From NCBI GenBank assembly GCA_003952965.2, contig CM025856.1:18433218-18497217 (forward strand): a stretch of DNA of 64,000 nt. Reading direction: 5' to 3'. Below the pieces are notes generated by a model that saw nothing but the letters and a program-made list of their open reading frames with translations, made no database searches and was not told the origin of the DNA. The DNA is from Morella rubra. Lineage: Eukaryota; Streptophyta; Magnoliopsida; Fagales; Myricaceae. The translations under genes were made by a program, and so were the position numbers. Each line of letters starts with the position of its first letter. The stretch's first letter is position 1. Positions 1 through 11,606 of the stretch are shown here, piece after piece.

Positions 1-29
1 AGTGGCCTTTCTTCAGGAGTTGGGGCTTT

Positions 30-167
30 CTAATAACTATTTGCTAGTTCACTAAGCTCTGTAACAATTCTTACAATCTCTTTGCTTGTCAAAGCTGATA
101 CAAGAGGTTGTCTGAGTGCCGCTGACGGATGAGCTCCGATCTTGGGACGTGATGGATGGTGGCAAGT
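30..167 (-). other. Possible exon of an unidentified gene running off the left edge
   Basis: On the minus strand one frame is open from about 167 down to a TAG at 30-32. It reads like coding sequence: after a Pro-rich start it contains ALTSKEIVRIVTELSELANS. Beyond the stop the same frame continues with an acidic, Pro-rich stretch to the window edge, so the stop could be a real terminus, a pseudogene lesion or an unrecognised intron. I do not recognise the family. No promoter or second exon can be seen. Confidence 0.25.
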
Positions 168-563
168 GTCTATATTATATGTTATAGAGATGGTCATCTG
201 ACGTGTTGGCGGCTACTTATTCGGCAGTGAATGTGATGACGATTTTCGATATATCACAGCTTTGTTTTACTTTTTTCTGGAATTCCTTTGTTTCGTTATC
301 ACAGGCAGTGTAGTTTTATTAAAATTTGTGCAAAAAGGCCTACGAAGAAAACAAAATATATAGAAAGATTTGTGAAAAAAGCATTGAAATCAGTAAAAAC
401 TGTTTCTGAAAAGAATTTTCAAAAAGCTTTTAGCCTATTATATTCTATCAATAGGATAAGAGGATTAAAAAGGTAAGGTGGGAGGACCTCGACAAGCACT
501 CCAATACACTCCTTATAATACAAGAAAATGAAAACCAAAACAGAAAAATCGACCAAACTTACA

Positions 564-747
564 TAGTGTTTGGGAGTAAAATTTTAGGTTAAAATCTTAA
601 GAGTTGGTAAAAAGGTGAAGAATAGAGAATGAAAAAGTAAAAAAGTAAATAAAAAAGTAAAAAAAGTTTATGAAAAAGTGAAGAGAGAAAAGAATTGTAA
701 TGATGATAAAATTTTAGATGTTTAAAATTTTAGTTTGGCAAACACTA
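564..747. mobile_element. MITE, family a (terminal TAGTGTTTG)
   Basis: The segment begins TAGTGTTTGG and ends CCAAACACTA in inverted orientation, with further imperfect arm complementarity around AAAATTTTA. The interior is A-rich and contains AAAAAGTGAAGAGAG. Two more copies of the same layout occur at 25572-25794 and 45660-45860. It has no coding capacity. I could not fix the target-site duplication, so the superfamily stays open (hAT-like or PIF/Harbinger-like). Confidence 0.6.
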
Positions 748-1559
748 TATTAGTCTGGTCCTATAATTTCATGTCACGAGGTCAAGAAAAGGGCTGCCTC
801 GACAACAGTTTCTGAAGCAATCCAATAGAGATTGTTTGGTTACATCTACTTAATGAAATTCGAAATCATTGGGGAAGATCATTGTGGACTTGACTCATAA
901 AGAAATATGAGCCAAGTCCCACTCCTAGCAAAAGCGAGATTCTGATGCACCATACACGGGATAGAGGAACACTTGATCTAAGGAGAGGGACGGAAAAAGG
1001 TTTTGATGTCACAAGATGGGAGAGGAATTTCATATTTTGATGATTACAATATAGATAGATTAATACTATCCAAGTCTCACTGCCCCAAGCAAGTTTCCGC
1101 GTACTTTAGCTCACAATAAATAGACAGTTTATAAAATGGGCATTGTCAAAGACAAAGAGACATTAATCCAAAGCTCAAATTACAAGGATTGAAGAATTTC
1201 AAAGTAAGGAGATCAAAGCATGAAAACCTTGGGGTATTATTTGTGACTTCTTAGCTCATTTAATTGAAAAGCTTGATCACACACTCACTTTTCAAGTATT
1301 TTAGAAAAATTGTTTTGATCTATTTTTCTAAATTGTTTTGATCCACTTTCAAGTGTTCTCAAGCTTCGTTGTAAAAGCTACTCCTTTGGCTAGGAGGGAT
1401 TATAATGAAAAACCTCAACATTCATGAAAGAGTTTGAGGGGTGGATGTAGGTAAGGTTGTCAAAGTATTTAAATAATTTAAGCGTTGAAATTCTCTATCC
1501 CTCCTTCTTTAATTGCTTGTCTATTGTGATTATTTGCTTTGATTTTTGGGGTTTTACGA
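748..1559. other. Gene-free stretch; right part is probably copia LTR
   Basis: No convincing reading frame or RNA gene is visible. The right part leads without a break into the LTR end at 1615 and probably belongs to that LTR, but I could not identify its TG start. Confidence 0.4.
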
Positions 1560-1693
1560 AAAAAATTTTAAACTTAATTCACCCCTTTCTTTGGTGCCTT
1601 AATCTTGGGATTTCAATTGGTGTCAGAGCAAAATGCTCACTTTTCAAAGATTTAAATATCTTGAGCTAGATTGCAACTACAAATTTTAACTCT

Positions 1694-1814
1694 TTTTTTT
1701 TCCTATGCAAATTGAAGTAGCAGAACTAAGCCTGCGCGGGTGGGGGATTTGAACCCCAGGTCTATCCCTCCTCAGAGGGAGGAGGTGCCATCGAGCTAAA
1801 GCGTATTGGCAAGC
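1694..1814 (-). mobile_element. tRNA-derived SINE with 15-bp target-site duplication
   Basis: Read on the minus strand, the element has a pol III A box (TAGCTCGATGG) and a perfect B box (GGTTCAAATCC) spaced as in a tRNA. A short unrelated 3' part and a terminal A run follow (plus-strand T run near 1694). It is flanked by the exact 15-bp direct repeat ACAAATTTTAACTCT at 1679-1693 and 1815-1829, which is diagnostic of target-primed retroposition. It sits inside the copia gag and is therefore younger than that insertion. At about 121 bp it is short for a plant SINE. It is not a working tRNA gene: no acceptor stem can be folded. Confidence 0.85.
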
Positions 1815-1865
1815 ACAAATTTTAACTCTCATGTTCAAGAACTTTCTACTACTAGACCACCCTCT

Positions 1866-2710
1866 TTTAATGGAAGTGATTTTGCCTATTAGAAGGCTAG
1901 AATAAAAATCTATTTTCAGTCAATCGATTATGATTTATACCTTTGCATTGTGATTAATCCATATGTTCCCTCAAAAAAGATTAGAGAGCTTGAAACTCTT
2001 AGATACGAAAAATGAATATGATGACCTAGATAAAAAGAACATTTCTTTAGATGCTAGAGCTATAAATATCTTATGTTGTGTCTTTGATAGAGGTGAATTT
2101 AACATAATTTCATCGTGTGGTAATGCTAGAGATATTTGGTATGTTCTTGTGATTATGCAAGAAGGCATAAGACAAGTGAAAGAATAAAAAATTAGCATGC
2201 TTGTCAATAATTATGAATTATTTAAGATAAAGTCAGATGAATCTATTGGTGATATATTCACTAGATTTACTTATATTTTAAACTTTTTGAATGCTCTTGG
2301 TAGAAAACATATTAACTCTGATTTGGTGAGAAAAATTCTTAGGTCTACCAAAATCATGGGAAACTAAAGTGACAACCATCCAAGAAGCTAAGGATCTTTG
2401 TAAGCTACCATTGGATAAGCTTATTGAATCTCTAATGACTCGTGAGATCACCGTGAGCAAGCATAAGGAGGAGCACAAAAAGAGAAAGAGCTCTCTAGCG
2501 AACCTACACACACATGTCATCTTTGCAATAAAGATGGACATCTAATTTTTTATTGTCCAATCAAAAAACTTGAGAGCAAGGCTTTGAAGAAGATATGGGT
2601 TTCAAAGGGAACCAAACCTAACCTGGATGGACCCAAGAAGATTTGGGTACCAAACTTTTCATGTTGGATCTCTTTTGTAGGGTATAACAAGATGAAAAGG
2701 TGAAAAATGG
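1866..2710 (+). pseudogene. Copia gag (decayed)
   Basis: Gag packages element RNA into virus-like particles. Recognisable stretches in order are FNGSDFAY with a stop where Trp is expected, LDARAINILCCVFDRGEFN, SMLVNNYELFKIKSDESIGD, and a CX2CX4HX4C zinc knuckle (CHLCNKDGHLIFYC) around 2516-2557. Frame changes near 2187 and 2344 and the internal stops show that it is dead. Confidence 0.75.
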
Positions 2711-3067
2711 TACTTGGACAACACATGCTTAATGCATACGACGGGTTATCCCATAAAGTTTTCAAGCTTGTCCAAAAGAAAAGGTGAAAATGTTACCTTT
2801 AGTGATAACTCTAAAGGAAAAATTGTTGAAATTGGTAACATTGGTGGTAACTTCTCTTGTCTCATTGAAAATGTCTTATTAGTTGATAATCTAAAGCATA
2901 ATTTGTTGAGTATTCGTCAACTTTGTGACAAAGGTTACAAAGTCATCTTTGACGCATCTAAATGTTTGACTGAACATGCTCTAGATGAAAGACTTGCCTT
3001 TGTTGGACATAGACATGAGAATATTTACACTATTGACATTGATGCTCGTGAATGCTTTAAAAGTTGA
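2705..3067 (+). pseudogene. Copia protease start and gag-pre-integrase domain (truncated)
   Basis: The frame opens with the usual WYLD protease entry, but the catalytic D-S-G triad reads D-N-T. The conserved pre-integrase sequence follows: VTFSDNSKGKI, then IENVLLVDNLKHNLLSIRQL and CDKGYKVIFD. It ends at a stop at 3065-3067, where the zinc-binding integrase N-terminus should follow, and downstream sequence is unrelated. It is a fragment of Pol and not a host gene. Confidence 0.8.
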
Positions 3068-3230
3068 TTTGTTGTTAACACCAATTTTAACACCCCTCCT
3101 GATTTATTTTGCTTAAAGAGTATATTTTTAAGCTAATTAGGGAGGTTTTGTTTGGATTTATGGAAAACCTAGCTTAAACCTTGAGATTTGCTTTTTATTT
3201 CCTAAGCTTGGATGATTATATTTTCTTTAA
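3068..3230. other. Short spacer between two copia remnants
   Basis: AT-rich sequence with no recognisable coding or repeat signal. It separates the truncation point of the plus-strand copia from the LTR of the minus-strand copia. Confidence 0.4.
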
Positions 3231-3521
3231 TGTTGGAGAAGATAACAATATGATCTTAAAAGCATATTAGAAGAAAATAAGACAAAAGACAGGAGAGGAA
3301 AAGTTCTTCAGGAACTATGCTCTATTGATTCAATATCTGCATGTCTACAACTCATCTCAATACCTCTTTATATAGGCATAAGGTCCTAATGAGATATATG
3401 GAATACAAAGAGATGAATGTTACAAACTCAAAGGTCATAAGAGTGGAAAAATCAAGAGGTGGGGAAAAACAATAGATTTAATGGTCATCCATAATTCTCA
3501 ATAATTATAGAATTCACAACA
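3231..3521 (-). repeat. 3' LTR of a minus-strand Ty1/copia element
   Basis: The 291-bp segment begins TGTTG and ends CAACA, the inverted LTR termini. On the minus strand it is immediately preceded by a purine tract (AAGAAGGAG, plus strand 3522-3530) that fits the polypurine tract, and pol lies upstream at 3770-6582. The 5' LTR was not found in the window, probably lost or displaced when the CACTA-like element inserted at 6583. Confidence 0.75.
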
Positions 3522-4677
3522 CTCCTTCTTAGATGACCATACACAACGAATATGCCTTGGTAAAACTTTGCCAAGGAAAAATCCAGTGGAAAAAAACCAG
3601 TGGCAAAGTAAAAAGAGTAGAGTATTTGTGTGTACCTTTGAGTGATAAAAGATTGCCTCATTAAAATCTTGCAAAAGAAAACCTAATGGGACAACGTCTT
3701 AGCGAAGGAAAAATAGTATAGTCTATATCAAACTAGTAGCTAGACTCCCCTTAAAAGTACGATGAGCTTCATAATGAAAAATCCTTGAGCCGTCGCATTC
3801 CAATGTTGTGCAATATCTTCTTGAATGTGCAATATCACTGATTTCAACCAAACACATTCTCGGCTTGCCTCGTGAATCATAATTATTTTCGAGTGATTTG
3901 AAGAGGTAGCAACATTATTTTCTTATCATATCTCCATGAAATAGTTGTACCTTCATGGTAAACAAATATCAAGTTTCTTATCGACCTTTATAGGGATTAG
4001 ATAAATAGTCTGCATCTACAAAGCCAACCAACTAGGCATGCAGTTGATTCTTTTAGATAAAGTAACCTCATGTGATCAGTTGTGCCTCAGAGATAACATA
4101 ATATGTCTCCGAGTTGGTGAAGAATATATCTAGCAAGCAGATTAACAGCAAATGCTATATCAGAACATGTGCAATTTCCAAGGTATATTACAACACTAAT
4201 TTCACTGAGATATGATACTTCAGGACCAAAAATTTATTCTCATCATCTTCAAGATGAAAATGGATATTTCTTCACATATATTGATTGCACAACCAATCAA
4301 GTACTCAAAAGATGAGCTTTATACATCTAAAGTCCTTCAAGACCTTTTCAGTATATAACAATTGATAAACAAAACTTTCACTTGAAAAATGCTCAAGCTG
4401 CAAGTTGAGGAAAAAATCTAGTATTAGCAAGATCTTTAGTCTCAAACTCATTCTTTAAACAAGTAACGGTTTTGTGATCTTTTCAGGAGTCTTGACAAGA
4501 TTTAAGTCATAAACCTAAATTGCCATAATAACAAATTTGAATTCTATTTCCTTAATAAAAATGTATGGACAAATCAAATTGTTCTCAAATCCCTTTTTCA
4601 GAAGGCATTCATTGAGACAATTGTACCACATGCATCCGAATTGCTTCAACACATATACATATATTTGTAGCTTAATA

Positions 4678-5184
4678 GGGTTAAATACACTTTACACCCC
4701 TTATATTTGGGGGTGTTGACATATTGCACTCAAATGTTTTATTTTTGAGATATTGAGCCTATTATGTTATCTCCCTCAACGATTTGCACCTAGGAGTGAA
4801 ATTCGGCGTCAAAGTAGACGGTAATCATTTACACGTGCCTCTCACGTGACCTCAGTCCCTGTCAGATTATCGTATTGCTTTGAATCTGAAAAAAATCACG
4901 ATTAAATGAGCTTCAAACAAGTCACGATTTTTGCCTATTGAGTTTTAAAGCTCATTTAATCATGATTTTGTTTGAGATTCAAGGGCAATATGGTAATCTG
5001 ATAGGGATAGAGGTCATGTGAGAGACACATGTAAATGATTACCGTCTAATTTGATGCCAAATTTTACTCTGGGGTGCAAATAGTTGGGAGAGAAAACATA
5101 ATGGGCTCATTGTCTAAAAAATAAAATATTAAGGTGCAATGTGTTAACACCCAAAACATAAAAGATGCACAGTGTATTTAATCT
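4678..5184. mobile_element. Foldback MULE-type MITE with 9-bp target-site duplication
   Basis: The 507-bp element starts GGGTTAAATACACTTT and ends AGTGTATTTAATCT, and the two halves are long imperfect inverted repeats that almost meet in the centre. It is flanked by the exact 9-bp repeat AGCTTAATA at 4669-4677 and 5185-5193, the length typical of Mutator-like elements. The outer bases match the ends of the large MULE at 9554-18436 (GGGTTAAATACACTTT), as do internal phrases such as TTTTATTTTTGAGA and GCCTCTCACGT. It has no coding capacity. Confidence 0.88.
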
Positions 5185-5220
5185 AGCTTAATATAATAAA
5201 ATCTTCAAGATTTTTAAACC

Positions 5221-5340
5221 ATATGCTTCAGGCATTTTATATCTTTCAGGTAATTTCATCATATGCTTCAGGTATTTTATATCCTGCAGGGAATTTCATC
5301 ATATGCTTTAGGTATTTTATATCCTTAAGAAATTTTCATT
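5221..5340. repeat. Three tandem 40-bp units inside the copia RT remnant
   Basis: Units beginning ATATGCTTCAGG start at 5221, 5261 and 5301, exactly 40 bp apart, with a few substitutions between them. The minus-strand reading corresponds to the RT region around the PEGFKMPEA-type motif, so the array is a local duplication within decaying coding sequence. 40 is not a multiple of 3, so each extra unit also shifts the frame. Confidence 0.8.
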
Positions 5341-6582
5341 ATATATATGTATCAGTATCAAGTGATTCATATCAATATGTGATGACCACATTTATTAACC
5401 GCATATCCAAATTTTCTATTAATACAAAGTTGATAAAAACTTGAATGTAATTACATTCACTACGGGTGAATATATTTTTCTTAATTAAATATCCAGTCTC
5501 TACGAGAAACCTTAAGCTAGAAGTTGTGCTTTGTATCACATCATCTCGTTTTTCTCATTTCTTTTTCGCACAAAGATCCACTTGCATCCAACAGGCATGG
5601 CATCTTCGGGTGTCTAGACTACAGGTCCAAATACTTCATGTTTTGTTAGAGAGTTCAATTCTACTAGATTGTCTATTTTCACATTGGCCAATCATTTATA
5701 CGTCGACATTCTTCGACTGCTTGGGGTTCTACTTGATTATTACTTATGGTAATATCAAGATCAATTATGTATAAGAATACGTTGTTGACAACGATTTTGT
5801 TTCTATCCCATATATCTCTTGTACTCGTGTAATGAATTGAGATCTTGTTATTCACCGGTACTGGTTCCTTTCAAGATTTTCTCTTTAGAAGATTTCTCTT
5901 CGGGAGATTCCTTTCTAGGAGGTATTATTCCAGGGGATTTAGGTCTAGATAGTCTGAATGGATCAATAACTTGTGTTGCTTATTTTGTGGGTATATTCTC
6001 TTCAGGAGTTATGTACTCTTCATGAGTTTCTTATCTTCGTTCTTTTCTTTTCTAGAGAATTTTATCTTTTTAACCAAATGGTCTACCATGCTTCAGGCAT
6101 GCCTTAGACTATTTTTTCTGCTATATTCATTAATTTTCGTGCAGGGACTTCAATTCGAACCGAAGCATTAGTACTTGGAATGTGACATTTCACAATTCCT
6201 TTATTATCAGTAAAAGCATACGGTAGTTGATTCACAACCTTTTTGCAAATGAATGGTCCTGAACTTCTAGTTCATATTGATTTGTCGAAGGATTAAAATG
6301 AAAGAACATTAAATAGCTTCTAGTAAACTCACATTGTGCTTCAGACAACGAATGTTTACAACCTAATGGTGGGACAATAATTTAATTAAAATGAAAATAA
6401 TTGAATTGTGCCTTAAAGATATAAATAGTTAATGGTACAAACTATATAATAGCAGATGGAGAAACAAAATCAACATAAATATTAAGTCTACATTGAGAAC
6501 CCATCTAAGAACACTGAATGGGTGCAATTGAAATATAGACAGCACAATCAAATGATGTCCAATTAAAGATGGAGCATATAAT

Positions 6583-9544
6583 CACTACAAGAAATAGGAG
6601 ATTAGGTGACAAAATTTTGGGTGTCAAACCAAATTTTGTCACCTAAAGTGAGTTTTCCCTCATAAAACATTAATTTCATAACCCAAAATCGTCGAGGAAC
6701 ACCAAAACTATCTGGACAAGTCCTAAAATCGATTAGACGGATTTGTGGTGTGACGAAATACACCTCGTCGTGAATGAGTGATGATAAAAATCGTCACAAA
6801 TACTTAAAAGCTGTCTGGACCCATAAACAAACCGTTCAGACGCTTATCTGGGTGACAAAATCCAAATCGTCGTAACTGAGTGATGATTAGAATCGTCACA
6901 AATTTTTCAAGTTTCAAGTCCATCTGGACGTTATTTTGAAAATGTTCGAACGGACTTTTCTTAACAAATAATGATCGTCAGCATATAGTGACAAATTAAA
7001 AATCATCATGAACACTCACTACCGTTCGGACGTATAACGAGCATTCCAACGTCGAAAAAGAAACCCCTTCAGATGCTAAAAACATGTCCGCATAGGTATG
7101 AAAGCTTCTTCCAAATCGTGTGGTTCCACATTGCAAAACTTCACAAATGTGATATCGAAACCGTCCGGACCTACGTAAACTGTCTGGATGGATGTAAGTT
7201 CTAGAATATTTTTGAATATAACATATTTAATGATGTTGCATTTGATTGAACCATGTGTGAATCTGACTGTTGAGAACCGTCTGAACACCTATTAAACCCA
7301 TTCGGACGCCCTGCTTGTCACATAAATCTACAGAACTTGTCAAAATCATACTTTCACTATCTTTCCTCTCAAACATTTTCACTATTTCGAGATCTCTCAA
7401 ACAACTTCAGGTAAAACTTTCTTCGTGACTTTGCTTTTCAATTTCATGCTTTTCAATTTTTTGTTTTTTTGTTGGATAATAAAGTTGTTTTCATTGTGTT
7501 TATCGAAGTACCGTTCGGACTCTTGAATATTGATGTCCTGACATGTTGCATAGCGTTCAGGACGTGTTTCACCACGTTCAGACTCCTTTTAAATGGAAAC
7601 GTTGCCGTTTGAGTTACGTGCGAACGGTTTATGCTTACGTTCGGATGGTTTTTGCTAGGTTGACCATGGATCACTCCGGGAGAAGTATCACCAATATCGG
7701 GGCACAGACAGAGTGACCAGCTTGGGCGGACGCTTTAGTAGTGGAGCTGAGGGAGAGTATTCGGGTGATAGTGGAGTCGACGCATACATTGTGCATGGAG
7801 CTCCATATCCGCTTGACCAATCTGGGAATAATTTTGCTCTAACGGAGAGGGCTCTGAGGAAGGAGCTGAATGCTATGCAGATGAACTGATTTCTATGAGA
7901 GAACACATGTCCAGTTGTCCCAGTCTCTCTATACCGTTCCGATACAGCTCCGGACACTCATCAATTGGGTGGATAATATGGAGGAGTAGTTGGAGCATGT
8001 TCACGATGCCTTTGGACAAGATCTGAGCAACCAGCTCATCTTTGTGATTCAAACTAGTCTATGACTTATGCTTAGTTGTGTCCGGCTTGTGATTCGGACT
8101 AGTCTCCTGTTTATGTTTTATCACTATTATTTACTTATGCTTGTTAGTCTCCGGCTTGTACTAGATTTATGATTGTGTTTTTCGTTCGGTATTTCGTTAT
8201 GTTTGATATTTTATATTAATTATTTTTTTCATTAGTTTAAATTTATTACAATTTAAACAGACGATTAGTACAATTAATGGATGATTAGTACGAGTGCTAA
8301 GTTAACGGAACGGTTAGTATAATTAGTTATAACGGATGTTTAATATAAAAGTATGCTTAACTATATATATATTTTATGTAGCAAAATAAATAAATAAAGT
8401 TAAAATTTTATGCCGAATTACATTTAGTTAGTTAAATGATTTAAATAAATTAAATTGAGTGAATTAAATGGGATCCATACTTAATTAATGAATTAAAGTA
8501 ATGTCAAATAAATTTGCTAAGCGTCCGCACGCCGTTACGAATCGTTCAGACGCCTCACATTAATTGATTACGTTGGAACGAACCAACACACTGTTCGGAC
8601 CCTGTTATCGCAGTAGCATGGCTTACACGTGTTTAATGAGGATGCTGGTTGAAAACAACTTCAGGCATTCGAACGATGTAGCATTGAGTCTAGGAATAAG
8701 ATGAAACAACGTAGTTGAACGGAAGACAGTACCGTTTGGACGTCTGTGTAACAGTTGCATGGCTTACACGTGTTTACCCAGGACGATGGTTGAAAAAAGT
8801 TGTTACCATCCAAACCACTTGGCACCGTCTGGATGCTACATGACAATATTTATTCAGCCAAATTTGTGCTTCCACTTTGCACGATGTTAGGAGAATTGCG
8901 TCTGGGAGGGCAACGACCATCCAGACGCTTTTAATGTTTCGAACCATTTTAAAAGGTTTAAATTTTGACATTTAATGCGGTAGACTTTCATTGGGCCACG
9001 TGTGCAGAAAAGCGTCCGAACGAGGTTACATAATTCAGATTGCGTCCACGAATTGTCAAATACTCGAACAGTTCTACATTTTCTCTTTAACCGGTTGTTT
9101 CCTAAAATAAAATCTTTCAACCCTCACGTGTTTTCTTCCAAATCTTTACGTAAACTCATTACTTCAAGGCTCTAATCACATCCAAGTATGTTTTATTCAT
9201 TTTTAGCAGTAAAAATTTCGTTTTTTTTTTGTTTTACGTATAGAATTTCAATCCTATTTTTTTGTATATTACATTGTGTTTTTTGATTGATTTGTTTTGT
9301 AGAAATTGATTGCTAGGATTGTTATGATGTTTTGAATGTATTTTTGTTATATTTGGTTGTGTATTTAGGAGTGTGTGGGAGGTGGAGGGGGGCTGTCATG
9401 ATTGGGTTAACTCGTTTGTCTTCCCCGATGCATCCGAACGTTGTTTACAATCGTTTGGACGTCTAGTAGTGTTCCAAAAGGGATACATTGTCATTTTGCA
9501 TGTGTCCGGACACTATATCTAAGCAATCTAGACGGTTTTTATAT
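6583..9544. mobile_element. CACTA-like element, left part, with TTCGGAC motif arrays
   Basis: CACTACAAGAAA at 6583 is the classic En/Spm (CACTA) terminus, followed by a short inverted duplication (GTGACAAAATTTTG with its complement near 6640). It is preceded by AAT, which would be a 3-bp target duplication. From about 6700 to 9540 roughly 30 copies of a degenerate motif near CCGTTCGGACG or its complement are scattered, as expected for CACTA subterminal repeats but over an unusually long stretch. Leader-like CT-rich sequences occur at 7330-7420 and 9070-9190. No transposase was recognised. The segment continues beyond the MULE, at 18446. Confidence 0.6.
7675..8070 (+). pseudogene. Decayed coding-like patch inside the motif-array element
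   Basis: Base composition becomes more balanced and plus-strand frames read plausibly for short runs (for example ALTERALRKELNAMQ near 7840-7890), interrupted by stops at about 7887 and 7988. It resembles the 3' end of an element-encoded protein. I do not recognise a family, and the relation to the patch at 18840-19800 is a guess from shared context. Confidence 0.3.
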
Positions 9545-9553
9545 TTTATTTAA
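9545..9553. repeat. Left 9-bp target-site duplication of the MULE
   Basis: TTTATTTAA lies directly outside the left inverted repeat and is repeated exactly at 18437-18445. Confidence 0.92.
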
Positions 9554-9735
9554 GGGTTAAATACACTTTGTACCCCGATGTTTTATTTTTGAGACATTGG
9601 ACCCATTATATATCACATTTTGTCACATTGGACCTTGACCCCAAATTAACCGTCTAAATTGATGAATTTCCTCAAAACGTGAGAGGCACGTGACTAACCT
9701 CTAAGTTAGTTTACGAAATTGCCCTTGACGCCAAA
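9554..9735 (+). repeat. MULE left terminal inverted repeat
   Basis: It matches the reverse complement of 18225-18436 closely, including the phrases TTTTATTTTTGAGACATTGG and AACGTGAGAGGC. It lacks 31 bp present in the right repeat (18389-18419), and the missing piece is bounded by direct TACACTTTG repeats, which suggests slippage deletion. Weaker similarity continues to about 9770. Confidence 0.92.
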
Positions 9736-11606
9736 TGATGCAGATTCTAATTAGCTTCAGAATTAGAAGGACAAAAATACCCCCAGTCAATACGCATGTT
9801 TCACTTAGCCCCGTCCATTCTAATTGTGAACATTCTCTTCACTTTCTTTCATGCCCTAACCCATGCACAGTATACACAGCAATCTGTCTTCCCAAACACA
9901 GCAATCTAATTTCTCGAAGCGGAACTCAGTTCATAAATCTCACGCATTGAAGTGTCGTTCTTGCCATGACCGAAGAGGAGCAAAAGACCCACGAAAAGGA
10001 TAGGCTACAGACCCACGAAAAGGTTGAGGCTATATTCATTGTTTTCATGTTCCAACTTTCTCAACACAGTAGCTATAAATTTTTAATTAAAGCATGTTTT
10101 TCCCAATTTTTTTGTTCTTTTAATGCAGGAAGCGTGACAAGCCAAACGATTGTATCTCTCCACACCTCCACCTTCTATAGTTAGAAAAAGATAGACAGAC
10201 CCACGAAAAGGATAGCTAAAAATCTTTGCAAGATTTGCAAGAGGTGCGTACTCGAAAAATAGATTATGATATTCAAAGTATTTGTTCCTTGTTCCATCAG
10301 TTTCAATTATGTTTGTTAGTTAGAATCGGTGTCTGAGTTAGGATTTTTTCAAGAACCTCCATGAATGAAAATTTTTGCATGGACTGCATGTTTCATAGTA
10401 TTATATATGTTGATGCATATTGTGTTGCATGGGTTCCGGTTGTTGGTTGGGTTTTATGAGAGCATGTGATGTCCTATAAGACATTGTACTTTAACTCAAA
10501 TAAAGTGGTCCCCTATTAGGATATATCTATTGGGTCGAGCATGTGGTCCCCTAGTTGTTTCCCATTAAAAGATAGTGGTCCTACAGTTGGTTAAGAAATT
10601 GTTTTGTGTCGTTTTGTGTCTTTTACTTTGTTTGGAAGGTTGTGTATTTTTTGTTATCTAATGCTCTAAATTTAAGTGTTTCATATATTTATTCTTTTCA
10701 TCTTTTCGTCATCTATTCAAGAGCGCAAAGTGATTGTTGCATTATCAGTACCCATGTTATCTTATAAAAAATAGTATTTCTTGTTGCATGAAGTAGGGAA
10801 TGTAAGGACTGACATCAAGTTTATTCTATTTGTTTTCCACCGTACTATGACATGTTCAGATTAAAGAGTAGCTCCTAATTTAATGTAGTCCATAAATTTT
10901 TTAAGGTAAATGGGGTTAGATTTCTGTTCCTGTTGTCCTTTTTCTTGCATGCCAAATTCTTGTTGACAACAAATTTTACAGAGCAATGCTTGTATTTTGA
11001 TTGGTCATTTCCGTGTCTAATTGGTCTATTTATATGCAAGGACTAAATTTTCATTAAGGCTATTGCTTGGATGGATCTTACTGGTTTTACATCAACATTT
11101 AGTGCTTTTTATTTCTTGCACATGCTACATGTAGGAGCTTTTAATTTTGTGCACATGCTCTGATTTCATGAAAATCAGTTCACTGTTACAAATAAGATGG
11201 AGTTACCTTTTAATTTTATTTCTTTCAGCATTCTACATTGTTAGTGGAAAACTTTCTTTAGATACTAGAAGCATTTGTAGCCTCCATTATGTCTGGCACA
11301 AGAAAATACTCCTACATCATTAGTGCACTTGTTTCTACTGTGGTCAATTTTTAAGCATCTTTCTTGTACCTTGTTTGCCAAGAAAGGGTGTGCGATGGGT
11401 TTATGGACACTATAACCACTAACTCGATCAGTGGCTCATGAATGCCATACCTTCATTGTGTAGGGAAAAAAATAAGTTCATCCTAATTCATCATAATTTT
11501 CTCAACACATCACTGTGCATTATATTTCTGCCATTAGATCCCTGATTTTTATGATGAATTTTCACATTTGTGCAGTTGAATTTGAGTTGAGCATAAAAAA
11601 TCAATA
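9736..11606. other. MULE 5' region, presumed leader and intron of the transposase gene
   Basis: No long frame is present. Short repeats of ACCCACGAAAAGGATA occur near 9988, 10008 (variant) and 10199. The long T-rich stretch before 11607 resembles a leader intron. Promoter elements cannot be assigned reliably. Confidence 0.4.

Larger units (their letters stand above)
1560..3067 (+). mobile_element. Ty1/copia retrotransposon remnant: LTR end, PBS, gag, protease start, gag-pre-integrase
   Basis: A typical copia LTR end (TTAATTCACCCCTTTC..., ending TTTCA at about 1615) is followed at 1618-1629 by TGGTGTCAGAGC, a one-base variant of the initiator-Met tRNA primer-binding site. Gag follows and then the gag-pre-integrase domain. 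Integrase, reverse transcriptase and a 3' LTR are missing downstream of 3067, so the copy is truncated. A SINE is inserted at 1694-1814. Confidence 0.8.
3522..6582 (-). pseudogene. Ty1/copia pol remnant (integrase C-terminus, reverse transcriptase, RNase H)
   Basis: Minus-strand reading gives copia Pol in order. The integrase-RT linker is at about 6560-5840 (QLPYAFTDNKGIVKCHIPS and a PEE-rich stretch). The RT N-terminus is at about 5710-5340 (TKHEVFGPVV, CKWIFVRKRNEKNE). Mid RT is at about 4670-4440 (FGCMWYNCL; the YVDD catalytic motif is degenerate, read as VYDLN). The RT-RNase H linker is at about 4230-4110 (YLGNCTCSDIAFAVNLLARY), and RNase H is at about 4050-3780 (LVGFVDADYLSNP, HEASRECVWL-like). 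There are many stops and frameshifts. A MITE at 4678-5184 splits the RT. The left end meets the LTR; the 5' part is cut off by the CACTA-type terminus. Confidence 0.75.

Noticed and set aside
1694..1814. tRNA gene on the minus strand
   Set aside because: A and B boxes are perfect, but there is no pairing acceptor stem, and 15-bp direct repeats with an A tail show a SINE.
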